Positions 43,558 to 52,729 of a stretch of DNA of 64,000 nt are shown one piece after another. A program made the position numbers and the translations under genes. The DNA is taken from the NCBI GenBank assembly GCA_965208685.1, contig CBDBPL010000007.1:1860001-1924000 (forward strand), read 5' to 3'. Position 1 is the stretch's first letter, and each line of letters begins with the position of its first letter. The notes beneath the pieces are model-generated. The model made no database searches. It was not told the origin of the DNA and was given only the letters and a program-made list of their open reading frames with translations. The DNA comes from JAJEFO01 sp965208685. GTDB lineage: Bacteria; Pseudomonadota; Alphaproteobacteria; Rhodobacterales; Rhodobacteraceae.

Positions 43558-45080
43558 CACTTCACCTCCTCAGGCATCTTCAAGGGCTTGCGAGTGCCGC
43601 CGAACAACGATCCGCCGGAGATTCCCGTCGAGCATCCGTTGCCGTCGGTGAAGCCACAGTCGCCGCGGAGATCGTACGCGTCCTCGACTTCCTCACGATG
43701 CGTGGTGGGGATCACGAAGCGATCCTCGTAGTCAGCCAGCGCCATGATCCGGTACATGTCCTCGATCACGCGACCCGACAGTCCGACACGGGCCGCTATG
43801 CCCTCGTCGTTCACGCCGTCCAGGGTCTTGGCCCGCATGTAGCTGCGCATGGCCAGCATCCGTTCCAGGGCCCGTGCTATCGGCTCTTCGTCTCCTGCCG
43901 TGAGCATGTTGGCGAGGTAGCGCAGCGGGATTCGGAGATTGCGCACGTCAGGCATCGCGCCTTCCATGCCGATCGCGCCTGCTTCGGCCGCATTCTGAAT
44001 CGGCGAGAGCGGCGGGATGTACCAGACCATCGGCAACGTCCGGTATTCGGGATGCAGCGGAAACGCGACTTTCCATTCCATCGCCATCTTCCAGATCGGG
44101 CTCTCCTGCGCTGCCTTGATCCAGTCGCCGGGAATGCCGTCGGCCCGGGCCGTCTCCACGATCTCCGGGTCATGCGGATCAAGGAATATCCCCAGCTGAG
44201 CGTCGTACAGGTCCTTCGTGTCGGCCACGTTCGCGGCTTCCTCGATCCTGTCGGCATCGTAGAGCATCACGCCGATGTAGCGGATGCGACCCACGCAGGT
44301 TTCCGAGCATACGGTAGGATTGCCGCTCTCGATCCGCGGGTAGCAGAGAGTGCACTTTTCGGACTTTCCGGTCGACCAGTTGTAATAGACCTTCTTGTAG
44401 GGACAGCCCGAGACGCACATTCTCCAGCCCCGGCACTTTTCCTGGTCGATCAAGACGATCCCGTCCTCCTCGCGCTTGTAGATCGCGCCGGAGGGGCATG
44501 ATGCAGCACAGGACGGGTTCAGGCAGTGTTCGCAGAGGCGCGGGAGATACATCATGAAAGTGTTCTCGTATTCCCCGTAGATCTCCTTTTGCACACCTTC
44601 GAAGTTGTAGTCCTGGCTGCGCTTGGAAAACTCCCCGCCCAGGATCTCCTCCCAGTTCGGGCCCTTCTCGATTTTCTCGATTCGTTTCCCGGTGATCTGA
44701 GAGCGAGCGCGCGCCGTCGGAAATGCCTCCGATTCCGGCGCCGACTGAAGGTGGTCGTAATCGAAGTCGAACGGCTCGTAGTAGTCGTCGATTTCCGGCA
44801 GGTCCGGATTCGCGAAGATGTTTGCCAGGATTCGCCACTTGGACCCTTGCCTTGGCTGGAGCTTTCCGGAACGCGTCCTCTCCCAGCCACCCTTCCAACG
44901 CGCCTGGTTCTCCCAGTCGGTCGGGTAGCCGGTGCCCGGTTTTGTCTCGACATTGTTGAACCACGCGTATTCCACGCCGTCGCGGCTCGTCCAGACGTTC
45001 TTGCAGGTGACGGAACAGGTGTGACACCCGATGCACTTGTCGAGGTTCAACACCATGCCGATTTGTGCACGCACTCTCAT
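43557..45080 (-). CDS. narH: Respiratory nitrate reductase beta subunit
   Basis: The protein has 507 residues. The iron-sulfur cysteines are arranged in four groups: CIGCHTCSVTCKN (C16-C26), CEHCLNPSCAASCPSG, CRGWRMCVSGCPY and CTLCYPRIESG...C. The tryptophan in CRGWRMC replaces a cysteine, giving the [3Fe-4S] cluster as in other NarH. It relays electrons from NarI to NarG on the cytoplasmic face. ATG 45080 overlaps the narG stop by 4 bp. Confidence 0.96.
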   Translation of the reverse strand: MRVRAQIGMVLNLDKCIGCHTCSVTCKNVWTSRDGVEYAWFNNVETKPGTGYPTDWENQARWKGGWERTRSGKLQPRQGSKWRILANIFANPDLPEIDDYYEPFDFDYDHLQSAPESEAFPTARARSQITGKRIEKIEKGPNWEEILGGEFSKRSQDYNFEGVQKEIYGEYENTFMMYLPRLCEHCLNPSCAASCPSGAIYKREEDGIVLIDQEKCRGWRMCVSGCPYKKVYYNWSTGKSEKCTLCYPRIESGNPTVCSETCVGRIRYIGVMLYDADRIEEAANVADTKDLYDAQLGIFLDPHDPEIVETARADGIPGDWIKAAQESPIWKMAMEWKVAFPLHPEYRTLPMVWYIPPLSPIQNAAEAGAIGMEGAMPDVRNLRIPLRYLANMLTAGDEEPIARALERMLAMRSYMRAKTLDGVNDEGIAARVGLSGRVIEDMYRIMALADYEDRFVIPTTHREEVEDAYDLRGDCGFTDGNGCSTGISGGSLFGGTRKPLKMPEEVK

Positions 45081-48000
45081 TCTGCGGTCTCCTTCGTCCT
45101 TGCTTTGCCGTCGAGCCAGTCAACCTTCCGCATCTTGCGAACAACGACGAACTCGTCCCGGTTCGCGCCTACGGTGCCGTAGTAGTTGAACCCGTAGGAC
45201 TGCTGCGCGTAGCCGCCAATCATGTGAGTTGGCTTCACGACCGCCCGTGTGACTGAATTGTGGATGCCGCCACGCTTGCCAGTTCGCTCGGAACCGGGTG
45301 TATTCACGATCTTCTCCTGCGCATGATACATGAACGTCGTACCGTCCTTGATCCGCTGGGACACGACCGCGCGGGCCGTCAAGGCGCCGTTGGCGTTGTA
45401 GAGCTCGACCCAGTCGTTGTCGACAATTCCGGCTTCCGCCGCATCGTTCTCGGAGATCCAGATCACGGGCCCCCCCCGGTTCAGCGTCAGCATCAGCAGG
45501 TTGTCGGAATACGTGGAGTGGATGCCCCATTTCTGGTGCGGCGTTATGAAATTCAGGACCACGTGCGGCGACCCGTCCTTGGCATCCAGGTTGATCTCCT
45601 TCGTGATCGACTTGAGATCGACCGGAGGACGATAGGACATAAGTCCTTCGCCGAAGGCTCGCATCCACAGATGATCCTGATACAATTGCTGACGGCCGGT
45701 CAGCGTACGCCATGGGATCAACTCGTGGACGTTGGTGAAGCCGGCATTGTAGCAGACGTCTTCGCTCTCCAAGCCGGACCAGGTCGGTGACGAGATGATC
45801 TTCCTTGGCTGCGCGGCAATGTCGTGGAAGCGGATCTTCTCGTCTTCCTTCGGCCGTGCCAGGTGTTCAAGATCACGACCAGTGGTCTTGCTGAGCGCTG
45901 CCCACGCCTTGACCGCAACCTCGCCATTCGATTCAGGCGCGAGCATCAGCACGACCTCGCTCGCATCGATGTCCGTGACTATCTTCGGGCAACCCATTGC
46001 CGGGCCATCCTCCCACACGCCGTTCAACTCGCGCAGATGCTGGACCTCTTGTCCCGTTTCCCAGGAAATTCCCTTCCCGCCGTTGCCTATCTTGTCCATG
46101 AGCGGCCCGAGGGCGCAGAACCTGTCGCCGATTGCAGTGTAGTCTCGTTCAACCGCGACGAAGTTCGGTGCCGTCTTGCCAGGGATCAGTTCGCATTCCC
46201 CCTTCTTCCAGTCCTTAACCTGGTCCTGGGCGATCTCGGCCGGAGTGTCATGCAGGATCGGCAACGTAACGACGTCGGTTTCGACACCGAGGATCTCCGG
46301 CGCAACTTCCTGGAACTTGCAGGCGATGGCCTTGAAAATCTCCCAGTCCGACTTGCTCTCGTACGCGGGGTCCACGGCGGCCTGCAGCGGATGAATGAAT
46401 GGATGCATGTCCGAAGTGTTGAGGTCGTTCTTCTCGTACCAACTGGCCGTTGGCAGCACGACGTCGGAATAGACGGCCGTGGTGGACATCCGAAAGTCTA
46501 TGCAAACCAGAAGATCGAGCTTCCCGCGAGGCGCCTCCTCGTGCCACTTCGCTTCCTTCGGGCGCTCACGCCCTTCCTCGCCCAGATCACGGCCGAGGAC
46601 GCCGTGATCGGTGCCGAGGAGGTGCTTGAGGAAATACTCGTGTCCCTTGCCGGACGAACCGAGAAGGTTCGATCTCCAGACGAAGAGATTGCGTGGCCAG
46701 TTCTCGGGCGCGTCCGGATCCTCGCAAGACATGCTCAGCTTGCCGGACTTCAATTGCCCGGTCACGTAGTCAGGAATCTCCTTGCCCTCCTCCCTGGCAG
46801 ACTTGGCAATCATGAGCGGATTCGTGCGGAGCTGCGGGGCTGAAGGGAGCCATCCCATCCGTTCGGCACGAATGTTGTAGTCGATCATGGCGATATCCCA
46901 ATCGCCTTCTGGCGCAGTCGGAGACAGGATTTCGTCCGTCGTCAGCGTCTCGTAACGCCACTGGTCGGTATGTGCATACCAGGCGGACGTCGAGTTCATG
47001 TGCCGGGGCGGGCGGGCCCAGTCGAGCGCAAACGCAAGAGGCAGCCAGCCAGTCTGCGGCCGCAGCTTTTCTTGCCCGACATAGTGCGCCCAGCCGCCGC
47101 CCGACTGACCTACGCAGCCGCACATCACCAGCATGTTGATGACGCCGCGGTAGTTCATGTCCATGTGATACCAATGGTTCATTGCCGCGCCGATGATGAT
47201 CATCGACTTGCCCCGGGTCTTCTCGGCGCTGTGCGCGAATTCGCGAGCGACATGGACGATCTTGTCGGCTGACACGCCCGTGATCCTCTCGGCCCAGGCA
47301 GGCGTGCCCGGCACGTCCTTGTCGTAGGAATCCGACACCCAGTCGCCGCCGAGACCCCGGTCAAGGCCGTAGTTGGCGCAGAAGAGGTCGAAGACTGTGG
47401 CAACCGCAGTTTCGCCTTCAGCAGTCTTGATGCGCCTGATCGGCACGTTTCTCGTCAGGACATTCGGGCGGTCGTCGCCGGTCGAGAAGGCTTGGGTCGC
47501 ATCCGCGCCGAAATAGGGAAAGTCGACGCCTGCCACCTCGTCATGGCAATCATCGAGTATGAGCGACATCATGAGCGAGACGTCCGTACCCGCAGCCCTT
47601 TCCTCCAGGTTCCACTCGCCTTGTTCGCCCCAGCGGTAGCCGATGGAGCCATTTGGCGAGACAAGCGTCCCGGAACTCTCGTCAATTGCGACGGTCTTCC
47701 ACTCGGGATTGTTGTCCTCGCCAAGGGCGCCATCCAGGTCTGCGGCCCGCAGGAATCGCCCCGGGACGAGCTTGCCGTCCACTTCGTCGAGTCTCACCAG
47801 CATCGGGAAGTCGGAGTACTTGCGGCAGTAGTCCTCGAAGTACTCTGCTTGCCGGTCGAGGTGGAACTCGCGCAGGATCACATGGCCGAACGCCATTGCC
47901 AGCGCGGCATCGGTGCCCTGCTTCACGTTCAGCCAGACGTCGCCGAACTTGGCGGCCTCGGAGTAGTCCGGGCAGATCACGGCAGACTTGGCGCCGCGAT

Positions 48001-48817
48001 AGCGTGCTTCCGTGTAGAAATGTGCATCCGGGGTCCGGGTCTGCGGCACGTTTGATCCCCACAGGATCAGGTATGCGGCGTTGTACCAGTCCGCGCTCTC
48101 CGGCACGTCTGTCTGCTCGCCCCAGGTCATCGGCGACGCCGGGGGAAGGTCGCAATACCAGTCGTAGAACGACATGCAGACTCCGCCTAGCAAGCTGAGG
48201 TAGCGTGACCCGGCGGCGTAGGAGATCATCGACATTGCGGGGATCGGGGAAAAGCCGAAGACCCGGTCAGGACCGTAGGTCCTTACGGTGCAGGCATTGG
48301 CCGCCGCAATGATCTCGGTTGCCTCGTCCCAGGATGCGCGAACGAAGCCGCCCTTGCCGCGAGTCGCGACGTAGGAGGAGCGAAGCTCCGGATCGCTCTG
48401 TATCCTGGTCCAGGCCTCAACAGGCGTCATTGTCGCGCGCGACTCTCGCCATGCTTTCATGAGCCGCCCCCGCACGAGCGGATGCTTCACCCTGTTGGCG
48501 CTGTAAAGGTACCAGCTGTAGGAGGCGCCACGCGCACAGCCGCGCGGTTCATGGTTCGGCAGGTCGGGCCTCGTGCGCGGGTAGTCGGTGTGCTGGGTTT
48601 CCCAGGTGACGATCCCGGACTTCACGTAGATTTTCCACGAGCAGGACCCGGTGCAGTTCACGCCGTGAGTCGAGCGGACAACCTTGTCATGCCGCCAGCG
48701 GTTTCTGTAGACGTCCTCCCAGTCGCGACTCTCGCGGGTCACTTGGCCGTGGCCGTCCGAGAATTGCTCAAGTTCCTTTGGCTGCAGGAAGTTCATTCTG
48801 TCGAGCAAGTGGCTCAT
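45077..48817 (-). CDS. narG: Respiratory nitrate reductase alpha subunit
   Basis: The protein has 1246 residues, full length for NarG. The proximal cluster FS0 site is H51-x3-C55-x3-C59 (THGVNCTGSC) with C94 (PRGCARGASY), the His being typical of membrane-bound NarG. The region CDLPPASPMTWGEQTDVPES contains the Mo-bis-MGD pocket. There is no Tat signal, so the active site faces the cytoplasm. It reduces nitrate to nitrite. The gene is 54 bp downstream of narK2. Confidence 0.97.
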   Translation of the reverse strand: MSHLLDRMNFLQPKELEQFSDGHGQVTRESRDWEDVYRNRWRHDKVVRSTHGVNCTGSCSWKIYVKSGIVTWETQHTDYPRTRPDLPNHEPRGCARGASYSWYLYSANRVKHPLVRGRLMKAWRESRATMTPVEAWTRIQSDPELRSSYVATRGKGGFVRASWDEATEIIAAANACTVRTYGPDRVFGFSPIPAMSMISYAAGSRYLSLLGGVCMSFYDWYCDLPPASPMTWGEQTDVPESADWYNAAYLILWGSNVPQTRTPDAHFYTEARYRGAKSAVICPDYSEAAKFGDVWLNVKQGTDAALAMAFGHVILREFHLDRQAEYFEDYCRKYSDFPMLVRLDEVDGKLVPGRFLRAADLDGALGEDNNPEWKTVAIDESSGTLVSPNGSIGYRWGEQGEWNLEERAAGTDVSLMMSLILDDCHDEVAGVDFPYFGADATQAFSTGDDRPNVLTRNVPIRRIKTAEGETAVATVFDLFCANYGLDRGLGGDWVSDSYDKDVPGTPAWAERITGVSADKIVHVAREFAHSAEKTRGKSMIIIGAAMNHWYHMDMNYRGVINMLVMCGCVGQSGGGWAHYVGQEKLRPQTGWLPLAFALDWARPPRHMNSTSAWYAHTDQWRYETLTTDEILSPTAPEGDWDIAMIDYNIRAERMGWLPSAPQLRTNPLMIAKSAREEGKEIPDYVTGQLKSGKLSMSCEDPDAPENWPRNLFVWRSNLLGSSGKGHEYFLKHLLGTDHGVLGRDLGEEGRERPKEAKWHEEAPRGKLDLLVCIDFRMSTTAVYSDVVLPTASWYEKNDLNTSDMHPFIHPLQAAVDPAYESKSDWEIFKAIACKFQEVAPEILGVETDVVTLPILHDTPAEIAQDQVKDWKKGECELIPGKTAPNFVAVERDYTAIGDRFCALGPLMDKIGNGGKGISWETGQEVQHLRELNGVWEDGPAMGCPKIVTDIDASEVVLMLAPESNGEVAVKAWAALSKTTGRDLEHLARPKEDEKIRFHDIAAQPRKIISSPTWSGLESEDVCYNAGFTNVHELIPWRTLTGRQQLYQDHLWMRAFGEGLMSYRPPVDLKSITKEINLDAKDGSPHVVLNFITPHQKWGIHSTYSDNLLMLTLNRGGPVIWISENDAAEAGIVDNDWVELYNANGALTARAVVSQRIKDGTTFMYHAQEKIVNTPGSERTGKRGGIHNSVTRAVVKPTHMIGGYAQQSYGFNYYGTVGANRDEFVVVRKMRKVDWLDGKARTKETAE

Positions 48818-48871
48818 GTCATTTCTCCCAGGATCGTGCGTGCGCGCGCAAGGGTCCCCTTGACCTGTCGT

Positions 48872-50266
48872 TCAGCATGGTACCGGCGCATTCCTGCGCG
48901 TGTAGAACGTCCACGTGATGACCAAGCAGACAATGTAGAAGATCAGGAAGCACCAAAGTGCCGCCGCTGGCCCTCCTGTCATGCTGATCGACGTGCCGTA
49001 GGCCTTGGGGATGAAAAAGGCGCCGTAGGCGGCAATCGCGCTTGTGAACGCGATGATGGCCGCGCTTTCCATTTCGGCTTGCCGATGCGTGCCAGCCTTG
49101 TCGATGTCCGGATGAAGCCGGGGGATTTCCTGCAGCATGATCGACGGGATCATCTGAAACGTCGAGGCGTTGCCGACGCCCGTCAGGAAGAACAGGGCCA
49201 TGAAGCAGGAGAAGAAGCCCCAGAAGTTGCCGTCGCCGCCATTCTGCGGCAGGAACTGGAGAACGCCGAAGACCGCAACGGCCATTCCGAGGAACACCCA
49301 GAAGGTCACCCGGCCGCCGCCGAACCTGTCGGAGACCCATCCCGTCGCGGCACGGCTCAATGCGCCGACGAGCGGGCCGAGAAACGCGTACTGCAGGGCG
49401 TTCACCTCCGGAAACTGTGTTTTCATAAGGAGCGGGAAGCCCGCCGAGTAGCCGATGAAGCTCCCGAAAGTGCCGGTATAGAGAACGCACATGATCCAGT
49501 TGTGCTTGCGCTGGAGGATGGTCAACTGGTTTGACAGCGAAGCCCTGGCATCCGCGATGTCGTTCATCCCGAACCAGGCTGCGATTACGGAAACAACGAT
49601 GAACGGCACCCAGATGAACCCGGCGTTCTGAAGCCAGAGCCGGCTGCCATCGGCCAGTTCCTGAGGCCCGCCGCCAATTGCGCCGAACACTCCGATCGTG
49701 ATGACGATCGGCACGACGAACTGCATGACGGACACGCCCAGGTTGCCCAGCCCCGCATTCAACGCGAGCGCATTTCCTTTCGTCTTCTTCGGAAAGAAGT
49801 AGGCGATGTTTGCCATCGAAGACGCAAAGTTCCCGCCGCCAAATCCGCAAAGCAGCGCCAGGACCAGGAAAGCGAGATAGCTCGTGTCGGGATTCTGAAC
49901 GGCCACTCCGATGCCCACGGCAGGCAGAAGAAGCGATGCAGTAGACATCGTTGTCCAGAGCCTCCCGCCGAAGATCGGGATCATGAAGCTGTAGAAGATT
50001 CGAAGTGTCGCCCCTGACAACCCGGGAAGCGCGGCAAGCCAGAACAGCTGATCGGTCGTGTAGTCGAATCCGATGGCAGGGAGCCTGGCAACCACGACCG
50101 ACCAGACCATCCAAACCGAAAAGGCAAGCAGAAGACAGGGAATCGAGATCCAGAGATTTCGGGTTGCAATGGCGTGGCCCCTGTCCTTCCAGAAGGCTTC
50201 GTCTTCGGGACGCCAGTCCACCAACGTGCGGCCTCTCTGGCCTCCTTCCTTGTCCTGGAACGTCAT
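48872..50266 (-). CDS. Nitrate/nitrite transporter, NarK2-type MFS
   Basis: The protein has 464 residues and 12 hydrophobic helices. The nitrate signature appears twice: FGGGNFASSMANIAYFFPKK and FLTGVGNASTFQMIPSIML. Arg residues in helices 2 and 8 coordinate nitrate in relatives. NarK2-type proteins exchange nitrate and nitrite. A separate NarK1-type gene precedes it; in Paracoccus the two are fused into a single 24-helix protein. The intact gap is 69 bp. Confidence 0.93.
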   Translation of the reverse strand: MTFQDKEGGQRGRTLVDWRPEDEAFWKDRGHAIATRNLWISIPCLLLAFSVWMVWSVVVARLPAIGFDYTTDQLFWLAALPGLSGATLRIFYSFMIPIFGGRLWTTMSTASLLLPAVGIGVAVQNPDTSYLAFLVLALLCGFGGGNFASSMANIAYFFPKKTKGNALALNAGLGNLGVSVMQFVVPIVITIGVFGAIGGGPQELADGSRLWLQNAGFIWVPFIVVSVIAAWFGMNDIADARASLSNQLTILQRKHNWIMCVLYTGTFGSFIGYSAGFPLLMKTQFPEVNALQYAFLGPLVGALSRAATGWVSDRFGGGRVTFWVFLGMAVAVFGVLQFLPQNGGDGNFWGFFSCFMALFFLTGVGNASTFQMIPSIMLQEIPRLHPDIDKAGTHRQAEMESAAIIAFTSAIAAYGAFFIPKAYGTSISMTGGPAAALWCFLIFYIVCLVITWTFYTRRNAPVPC

Positions 50267-50335
50267 GTGTTCGATCCTTTCGGCTGTGCTTGGTTGGCCG
50301 GACCGTCAATCTGGTGGCCCGGCCCCTTTGCCAGA

Positions 50336-51661
50336 TCAATGGCCGGCCGGTGCCGGCAGCGGTTCGTGCGGCACGTCGGAGAGGTAGATCTCTTCGGCCA
50401 GCGCCGGGTGGCGGGCATGCTCCATGCGGCGAATGGCGGCGTGCATCCAGACCGTTGAAACCAGAACGATGCCGAAGAGCAGCATGAACGGTGCGGTCCA
50501 GACTCCCGTGGTGTCCAGCAGAATGCCGAACGCAATGGGCAGGAAGAAGCCGCCGAGTCCGCCGATCATGCCGACCAGACCGCCGACCGAGCCTACGTGA
50601 TGAGGGTAGTAGACCGGGATGTGCTTGTAGACCGCGGCCTTGCCGAGGCTCATGAGAAAGCCGAGAATCACCGTCAGCGCGACAAAGACTCCAACGCTCA
50701 AGCCAAAGTTGAACTCGATCGGGCCTGCGATTCCCTGCACGATGTAGCTGGTCTGCGGATAGCTCATGATGAACAGCACCAGGAGCGAACCGATGAAGGT
50801 CAGGTACATCACGAACCTGGCGCCCCAAATGTCCGACATCCACCCGCCGAGGGCGCGGAATACCGAACCCGGGAGCGAGTAGAGGCCCGCAAAGACACCG
50901 GCCATCGTGAGTTCAAGACCGTAAGCGCCGACGTAGTATCGCGGCAGGAAGCTCGCCAAGGCAACGAAGGCCCCAAACACGAAGAAGTAGTAGGTGGCAA
51001 AGCGCCAGACCTGGAAGTTCTTCAGCGGTTCGAGCTGCGAGCTGGCCGAGATCGGTCGCTGGCCGGTGCGCCTTCGCTCCTCGTGAACCGGGTCGGTCTT
51101 CGCGAGAACGTAGAACAGCACGGCAGTGAGCGCCAATGCGACGGCATAGATCCGTGCCGTTCCCTCCCAGCCAAGGGCGACCACCAGGAACGGAGCCGCA
51201 AAGTTCGTGACTGCGGCGCCCACGTTGCCGGCCCCGAAGATGCCAAGCGCAGTGCCTTGGTGCTCCGTGTCGAACCAGCGAGACGTATAGGCCACGCCAA
51301 CGATGAAGGAGCCGCCGGCAAGACCAAGTCCGAGGGCCGCCAGCAGGAACACCTCGTAGGTCTGCACGCTGGTCAGCAGCCAGACCGCAACCGCAGTGAT
51401 CAGCATCTGCAGGGGAAACATGATCCGGCCACCGAACTGCTCTGTCCAGACGCCGAGGAAGATGCGGCTTACAGAGCCGGTCAATACAGGCGTTGCGACC
51501 AGCAAGCCGAACTGCGTGTCGTTGAGGCCAAGGTCCTGCTTGATCTTTACCCCGATGATCGAGAAAATCGTCCACACTGCAAAGCAGACCGTGAACGCGA
51601 ACGTGCTCAGTCCTAGTGCACGGTATTGATCTGAAAGCGGGATTTCGTCTTGTGCCTGCAT
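50336..51661 (-). CDS. Nitrate transporter, NarK1-type MFS
   Basis: The protein has 441 residues from ATG 51661 with GGAGAAG 7 bp upstream. It has 12 helices; typical parts are FAVWTIFSIIGVKIKQDLGL, GLGLAGGSFIVGVAYTSRWF and SLGKAAVYKHIPVYYPHHVG. NarK1-type carriers bring in nitrate with protons and start nitrate respiration before nitrite builds up. It is the first gene of the nar operon, with a perfect FNR/NarR box ~90 bp upstream of its start. Confidence 0.93.
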   Translation of the reverse strand: MQAQDEIPLSDQYRALGLSTFAFTVCFAVWTIFSIIGVKIKQDLGLNDTQFGLLVATPVLTGSVSRIFLGVWTEQFGGRIMFPLQMLITAVAVWLLTSVQTYEVFLLAALGLGLAGGSFIVGVAYTSRWFDTEHQGTALGIFGAGNVGAAVTNFAAPFLVVALGWEGTARIYAVALALTAVLFYVLAKTDPVHEERRRTGQRPISASSQLEPLKNFQVWRFATYYFFVFGAFVALASFLPRYYVGAYGLELTMAGVFAGLYSLPGSVFRALGGWMSDIWGARFVMYLTFIGSLLVLFIMSYPQTSYIVQGIAGPIEFNFGLSVGVFVALTVILGFLMSLGKAAVYKHIPVYYPHHVGSVGGLVGMIGGLGGFFLPIAFGILLDTTGVWTAPFMLLFGIVLVSTVWMHAAIRRMEHARHPALAEEIYLSDVPHEPLPAPAGH

Positions 51662-51747
51662 GTGTTGCTTCTCCGGTATTCGCGTCAGGACCAAGAACCC
51701 ATGGCGGGCTCGCCGGTGAGTGTGCAGGCATCGGGAACGCCGATGAC

Positions 51748-51761
51748 TTGATTCAGATCAA
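51748..51761. promoter_or_regulatory. FNR/NarR-type box upstream of narK1
   Basis: TTGAT-TCAG-ATCAA matches the FNR/Dnr/NarR consensus TTGAT-N4-ATCAA at all ten defined positions. Its centre is about 93 bp upstream of the narK1 start, leaving room for a promoter ~41 bp downstream of the box. Activation of narKGHJI by the divergent NarR-like protein, and possibly by FNR, is expected. Confidence 0.8.
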
Positions 51762-51856
51762 GAAAACTGGGAATGCACTGCAAAACAAATGCGTTGTCAA
51801 AGTTCTTCTTGTCGCCGACAATGAACCGTCAAGTCGAACTTGGACACAGGACAATC

Positions 51857-51882
51857 ATGCGCTTGAAATCCGTCAAGCGCAT
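51857..51882. promoter_or_regulatory. 26-bp palindrome in front of narR
   Basis: ATGCGCTTGA-AATCCG-TCAAGCGCAT has perfect 10-bp arms. Its centre contains TTGA-N6-TCAA, an FNR-like half-site pair lacking the inner T/A bases. It ends 26 bp before the narR start, where a promoter -10/+1 would be, so it looks like an autoregulatory (repressing) site. Confidence 0.6.
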
Positions 51883-51908
51883 GGCCGCTCATCGTAAAGA
51901 GGTTTTCA

Positions 51909-52622
51909 ATGGTGCGCTTGGGACTGTCCGAATCGGACTACCCTGACATTCGGGAACTGCACCTGTTTTCGGACATGGCGAACGACCAGTTCCAGACGCT
52001 CATGCGCGGCGCCTACGTTCAGAACTTTCCGCCACGCATCGAGTTGATCGCCGAAGGCGACCCGAGCGACTTCCTGCACATCGTCACGTCTGGTTCCGTC
52101 GACCTGTTCTCGACGTGGAACGGGCGCGAGACAAGCATGGAAACCGTCTGTCCCGTCTCCACCTTCATTCTCGCCGCAACGATCAAGAACGCCCCCTACC
52201 TGATGTCGGCAAGGACTCTCGAAAAGAGCCGCATCGCCCTGATTCCCAGCCAGGACGTCAGGGCCGCGTTTGATGCCGACCAACGCTTTGCACGCGCCAT
52301 CGTGTCGGAACTCGCGCAATGCTACCGTTCGGTGATAAAGGCACACAAGAACCTAAAGCTCAGGACGTCGCTCGAACGGCTTGCGAACTACCTGCTGCAA
52401 CAACGGGTGCACTCGGATGACGTTGCGGAATTCGACCTTCGGTTCGAGAAACGCCGACTCGCGTCCATGCTCGGCATGACACCCGAGAATCTGAGTCGGG
52501 CCTTCAAGGCCCTTCGCCCTTATGGCGTAACCATCGAAGGCAACCGCGTAAGGATTGCCGACCCCGAGGACCTCGTGCGCTTCGCGAAACCCGACCCTCT
52601 CATAGACGACCATTCTACTTGA
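51909..52622 (+). CDS. narR: Crp/Fnr family regulator, NarR/Dnr-like
   Basis: The protein has 237 residues from ATG 51909 with GAGG 6 bp upstream. An N-terminal cyclic-nucleotide-like sensor fold (1-130) lacks the cysteine cluster of FNR, so it does not sense oxygen through an [4Fe-4S] cluster. The helix-turn-helix RRLASMLGMTPENLSRAFKAL has the E--SR recognition pattern that reads TTGAT half-sites (shown in part). Divergent orientation to the nar operon matches NarR of paracocci, which responds to nitrate/nitrite. NarR versus Dnr remains uncertain. Confidence 0.85.
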   Translation: MVRLGLSESDYPDIRELHLFSDMANDQFQTLMRGAYVQNFPPRIELIAEGDPSDFLHIVTSGSVDLFSTWNGRETSMETVCPVSTFILAATIKNAPYLMSARTLEKSRIALIPSQDVRAAFDADQRFARAIVSELAQCYRSVIKAHKNLKLRTSLERLANYLLQQRVHSDDVAEFDLRFEKRRLASMLGMTPENLSRAFKALRPYGVTIEGNRVRIADPEDLVRFAKPDPLIDDHST

Positions 52623-52729
52623 AATCCGGCTGGACGGGCCGGTTCTTGACGCGGCGTCGCATTCATGTTCGCCGGCGCAGTGTCCCGGGTCGCCTCAACT
52701 GTCACGGAACTCCGGATTCGACGGGCCCC

